Assembly (NCBI GenBank): GCA_910587465.1
Contig: CAJUMS010000041.1
Coordinates: 1 to 23,657 of the forward strand
Direction of reading: 5' to 3'
Source of the DNA: an uncultured Oscillospiraceae bacterium
GTDB taxonomy: Bacteria; Bacillota; Clostridia; Oscillospirales; Ruminococcaceae
DNA length: 23,657 nucleotides
The notes under the pieces: generated by a model
Database searches by the model: none
Told to the model about the DNA's origin: nothing
Seen by the model: the letters and a program-made list of their open reading frames with translations, nothing else
In this document: one piece after another, positions 20,979 through 23,657 of the stretch
Layout of the letters: each line of letters begins with the position of its first letter
Position numbering within the stretch: the stretch's first letter is position 1
Position numbers and translations under genes: made by a program

Positions 20979-21007
20979 TTGACAAAATCCGCATAATATG
21001 ATACAAT
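20979..21007 (+). promoter_or_regulatory. Promoter of the lysine biosynthesis operon
   Basis: TTGACA (20979-20984), 17 bp, TACAAT (21002-21007). Transcription should begin near 21014, giving a leader of about 420 nt before asd that holds the lysine riboswitch and a terminator. The ~120 bp between this and the queA promoter is AT-rich, with no gene. Confidence 0.85.
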
Positions 21008-21076
21008 AACAAAGAACGTTCAATCCTTACAGTGATAACGTTTAAATCTCAATAAACATAATATTGGGAAATAAGA

Positions 21077-21247
21077 GCGGCACTTTGCCGCATGGTAGAG
21101 GTGCGGAGTAGATGAGTAGCGCGGCTTTGATGTCCCTCGGAGGACGCGGCGCGAAAGGCGAACCGCCGAGGAGTGTACAGTCCGTGATGTGCATATCCGG
21201 TTGTGCGTTGAACAGGCGTATGACTGTCATCGAGTATTGTGTGCCGC
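21077..21247 (+). ncRNA. Lysine riboswitch (L-box) aptamer
   Basis: The conserved L-box blocks are present in order: AGAGGTGCGG (21097-21106), GATGAGTAG (21111-21119), GCGAAAGGCGAACCGCCGAG (21151-21170), GGTTGTGCGTTGAACAG (21199-21215) and ATGACTGTCA (21220-21229). P1 is probably GCGGCAC (21077-21083) with GTGCCGC (21241-21247), although GCGGCA can instead pair with TGCCGC at 21086-21091. Lysine binding is expected to favour the terminator at 21386-21413 and shut off asd-dapA-dapB, giving end-product control. Placement before asd strongly supports the call. Confidence 0.92.
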
Positions 21248-21385
21248 TGATCAGCGTTTTGACTTTACAGTAAAAACATTGAAATTACGCGCAACGCAAT
21301 ATTGGGAACGGCAGCGGCAACATGCCGCCGGGGTTGCTTGATGGAGTGCTATCGCAAATCGAATTTGCAGCATTAAACAGCATTG

Positions 21386-21413
21386 CCGGTGATTTATCAT
21401 CGGTTTATTTTTT
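21386..21413 (+). terminator. Riboswitch-controlled terminator before asd
   Basis: CCGGTGAT (21386-21393) pairs with ATCATCGG (21396-21403), including one G-U pair, followed by TTTATTTTTT. The 138 nt between aptamer and terminator hold further hairpins, GCGGCA/TGCCGC (21314-21328) and GCAAAT/ATTTGC (21354-21368), which are candidates for the expression platform. Confidence 0.75.
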
Positions 21414-21436
21414 GTATACAAAGAAAGGGAACAGCT

Positions 21437-22519
21437 ATGAAGGAACAGTTTAAAGTAGGCATTATCGGCGCGACGGGAATGGTAGGGCAGCGTTTCGCTA
21501 CGCTGCTGGAGAACCACCCGTGGTTTAAGGTCGTCGCATTGGCGGCTTCTCCGCGTTCGGCGGGAAAGACGTATAAGGACGCGGTCGGCGAGCGCTGGTA
21601 CATGGATACCCCCATGCCCGCGGAAATGGCGGATATTATCGTCAGCGACGCGACCGCCGATGTTGACGAGATCGCCGCAAAGGTGGATTTCGTATTTTGC
21701 GCGGTGGATATGAAAAAGGACGAGATAAAGGCTCTCGAGGAGCGCTACGCAAAGGCCGAATGTCCCGTAATGTCGAACAACTCCGCGAACCGCTTTACTC
21801 CCGACGTGCCTATGATAATCCCCGAGGTCAACGCGGATCACGCGGCTATTATCGACGCGCAGAAAAAGCGTCTCGGCACTAAGCGCGGCTTTATTTCGGT
21901 AAAGTCGAACTGCTCCATTCAGAGCTATGTTCCCGCGCTGTCGCCGCTCCGTAAATTTGGTATCACCGAGGTTCTCGCTTGTACTTATCAGGCGATATCC
22001 GGCGCGGGAAAGACATTTGAGACATGGCCCGAAATGGTCGACAACCTTATCCCGTACATCGGCGGCGAGGAGGAGAAGTCCGAGCAGGAGCCGCTGAAGG
22101 TCTGGGGTCACATCGAGGGCGGAGAGATAGTTAAATGCGACAAGCCGCAGATTACCACGCAGTGCCTGCGCGTACCCGTGTCGAACGGTCACTTTGCGGC
22201 GGTATTCGTAAGATTTGAAAATAAGCCCACGATCGAAGAGATCAAAAAGATATGGGCGGAGTACGCGGCAGAGCCGCAGGAGCTGAAGCTCCCGTCCGCG
22301 CCCAAGCAGTTCCTCAATTATTTTGAGGAGGACAATATGCCGCAGGCTAAGCTCCACCGTAATCTTGAGGGCGGTATGGCTGTTTCTATCGGCCGTCTGC
22401 GTCCCGATACGCAGTATGATTACAAGTTCGTGTGCCTGTCGCACAACACGCTCCGCGGTGCCGCGGGCGGCGCTGTCGAAATGGCGGAGCTGCTTGCCGC
22501 TAAGGGTTATCTTGATTGA
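21437..22519 (+). CDS. asd: Aspartate-semialdehyde dehydrogenase
   Basis: A 360-residue NADP-dependent enzyme that reduces aspartyl phosphate to aspartate semialdehyde, the branch point to lysine, diaminopimelate, threonine and methionine. The nucleotide loop is GATGMVGQ (11-18), the catalytic cysteine is Cys159 in KSNCSIQ, and a likely acid/base histidine is His252 in SNGHFAA. GAAAGGGA precedes the ATG at 21437. The sequence type (VIIGATGMVGQRF-like start, HNTLRGAAGGAVEMAELL near the end) is the archaeal/fungal-like class found in many Clostridia rather than the E. coli class. First gene of the riboswitch-controlled operon; dapA follows 29 bp on. Confidence 0.96.
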   Translation: MKEQFKVGIIGATGMVGQRFATLLENHPWFKVVALAASPRSAGKTYKDAVGERWYMDTPMPAEMADIIVSDATADVDEIAAKVDFVFCAVDMKKDEIKALEERYAKAECPVMSNNSANRFTPDVPMIIPEVNADHAAIIDAQKKRLGTKRGFISVKSNCSIQSYVPALSPLRKFGITEVLACTYQAISGAGKTFETWPEMVDNLIPYIGGEEEKSEQEPLKVWGHIEGGEIVKCDKPQITTQCLRVPVSNGHFAAVFVRFENKPTIEEIKKIWAEYAAEPQELKLPSAPKQFLNYFEEDNMPQAKLHRNLEGGMAVSIGRLRPDTQYDYKFVCLSHNTLRGAAGGAVEMAELLAAKGYLD

Positions 22520-22548
22520 TTGTTTTTCATCAACGAAAGGAAATGCGT

Positions 22549-23442
22549 ATGAATAAAACTATATTTACAGGCTGCGCTACGGCTATTGCCACTCCTATGG
22601 ACGCCGACGGTTCTATCAATTATGAGGAATTCGGCAGGCTGATAGATTTTCAGATCGACAACGGTATCGACGGACTTGTTATCTGCGGAACAACGGGAGA
22701 ATCGGCGACTATGACCGACGATGAACACGTCGAGGTAATTCGTTACGGTATTAAGCGCGTTAATCACCGCGTTCCCGTTATCGCGGGCGCGGGCAGCAAC
22801 GACACCGCCTACGCGGTCGAGCTTTCGAAGGAAGCGGAAAAGGCGGGCGCGGACGCGCTTTTGCAGGTCACGCCGTATTACAACAAGGCTTCGCAGCGCG
22901 GACTGATCAAGCATTTCACGGCTATCGCGGACGCGGTGAGCATACCCAATATGCTGTACAATGTTCCGTCGCGCACGGGCGTCAATATCGCGGTGGACAC
23001 GTACAAGGAGCTTGCAAAGCACCCGAACATCACCGCCGTAAAAGAGGCTTCGGGAAATATGGACACGGTAATGCAGCTTTCGGCGTACACCGATCTGGAT
23101 ATTTATTCGGGCAACGACGATGAGGCGCTGTGTTGTCTGGCGCTCGGCGGCAAGGGTCTGATCTCGGTATCGTCCAACGTCGTGCCGCGCGAAAAGCATG
23201 ACGAGATTGTCCTGTTCCTCGACGGCAGGCACGACGAGGCTCTGGAGATACAGAAAAAGCTCCTCGCGCTCGACAAGGCTCTGTTTATGGACGTGAACCC
23301 CATACCCGTCAAGGAGGCGCTGAACATCATGGGCTTTAAGGCGGGCGAGTGCCGTCTGCCGCTCTGCTCTATGACCGACGAGATGATCGCGAAGCTGAGG
23401 GCGGTTATGGAACCGCTTGGATTAGTCGGCTGTGTAAAGTAA
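22549..23442 (+). CDS. dapA: 4-hydroxy-tetrahydrodipicolinate synthase
   Basis: A 297-residue TIM-barrel aldolase that condenses pyruvate with aspartate semialdehyde, the first committed step to diaminopimelate and lysine. The start at 22549 is chosen because GAAAGGA sits 7 bases upstream; an ATG two codons earlier is too close to it. Catalytic residues are in place: Thr48/Thr49 in GTTGES, Tyr111 in TPYYNK, Tyr137 in LYNVPSRTG and the Schiff-base Lys165 in VKEASGN. Length is normal. It is co-transcribed with asd. A strong hairpin with a T run follows before dapB. Confidence 0.97.
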   Translation: MNKTIFTGCATAIATPMDADGSINYEEFGRLIDFQIDNGIDGLVICGTTGESATMTDDEHVEVIRYGIKRVNHRVPVIAGAGSNDTAYAVELSKEAEKAGADALLQVTPYYNKASQRGLIKHFTAIADAVSIPNMLYNVPSRTGVNIAVDTYKELAKHPNITAVKEASGNMDTVMQLSAYTDLDIYSGNDDEALCCLALGGKGLISVSSNVVPREKHDEIVLFLDGRHDEALEIQKKLLALDKALFMDVNPIPVKEALNIMGFKAGECRLPLCSMTDEMIAKLRAVMEPLGLVGCVK

Positions 23443-23450
23443 TAAATAAC

Positions 23451-23501
23451 CTGTCCACGTAGCGGCTCAACGGCGTGTTTCGAGCTATGTGGACAGTTTT
23501 T
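23451..23501 (+). terminator. Strong intrinsic terminator between dapA and dapB
   Basis: A 13-bp stem, CTGTCCACGTAGC (23451-23463) with GCTATGTGGACAG (23484-23496, one G-U pair), a 20-nt loop, then TTTTT and more A/T. The stem ends 33 bp ahead of the dapB start. It should partly or wholly uncouple dapB from asd-dapA unless it is read through or processed. Confidence 0.8.
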
Positions 23502-23528
23502 AAAAATAATAACGGAGAAATAAAAAAC

Positions 23529-23657
23529 ATGACAAAGATTGCTATCACAGGTGCTTGCGGACATATGGGCCGTGTTATCGCCGGGCTTATCGCCGAACGC
23601 GCAGACTGTTCCGTCAGCGCGGGTATTGACAAATTCGGCGACAATTACGCCGACTTC
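23529..23657 (+). CDS. dapB: 4-hydroxy-tetrahydrodipicolinate reductase, N-terminal part
   Basis: Only the first 43 codons are in the window; the gene continues past the right edge. The start MTKIAITGACGHMGRVIAGL is the dinucleotide-binding opening of DapB (G-A-x-G-x-M-G-R), and the acidic residue of the second strand that often sets NADH/NADPH preference lies in AGIDKFG. It reduces the DapA product in the diaminopimelate pathway. CGGAG lies upstream, a little further from the ATG than usual. Confidence 0.9.
   Translation, partial: MTKIAITGACGHMGRVIAGLIAERADCSVSAGIDKFGDNYADF

Noticed and set aside
21251..22444. 397-codon open frame antisense to asd
   Set aside because: It lies opposite a fully convincing asd gene, has a low-complexity Arg/Leu/His-rich translation and no ribosome binding site; GC-rich codon third positions create such shadows.
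22507..23232. 241-codon open frame antisense to dapA
   Set aside because: Shadow of dapA with no motif or start signal.

Overview
The window reads as a chromosomal segment from a low- to mid-GC Firmicute of the class Clostridia, most likely a gut Ruminococcus/Oscillospiraceae-type bacterium. The sequence basis is a lysine riboswitch controlling asd-dapA-dapB, GGAGG-type ribosome binding sites, near-perfect TTGACA-17-TATAAT promoters, lipobox signal peptides and YtrA-type/TetR-type ABC export operons. The genus is inference only.

Layout. 1-2441 (+): a TetR regulator, an ABC ATPase and an ABC-2 permease with overlapping ends. 2494-5902 (-): a second TetR-controlled efflux module (TetR, BcrA-like ATPase, permease, MFS exporter) with a TetR-type palindrome in front of the regulator and another in front of the ATPase. 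5903-6377: a gene-free stretch with a promoter, four compact hairpins and a terminator. 6378-9771 (-): a YtrA/PmtR-like operon (GntR repressor, ATPase, two permeases), then a separately promoted small membrane protein and a possible 24-residue peptide. 9772-10183: the GntR promoter/operator and a modular hairpin repeat that also occurs inside the operon at 8363-8457. 10184-10867 (+): a lone phage-replication-like gene. 10916-13356 (-): a NitT/TauT-type ABC importer behind a long structured leader. 13572-13724 (-): a small antitoxin-like pseudogene. 13758-15921 (-): an AI-2E family membrane protein and an amidohydrolase.

16094-19630 (-) is the most unusual part. A secreted metzincin-type metalloprotease (zinc motif H159-E160-x2-H163-x5-H169, Met189 as probable Met-turn) is followed by four tandem paralogous lipoproteins whose spacers are almost identical and each carry a terminator and a promoter. 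The lipoproteins show a pattern reminiscent of netrin/TIMP-like OB folds, so I suggest, as inference only, a protease with a set of surface-anchored inhibitors, receptors or protectors. The protease promoter sits in one arm of a 19-bp perfect inverted repeat, with a duplicated 13-mer (period 20) upstream.

19786-23657: queA (-) diverges from the lysine operon (+): promoter, lysine riboswitch, terminator, asd, dapA, a second strong terminator, and the start of dapB, which runs off the window. The ABC/efflux blocks export toxic compounds or peptides, the NitT/TauT block imports a small unidentified solute, and the asd-dap block makes diaminopimelate and lysine.
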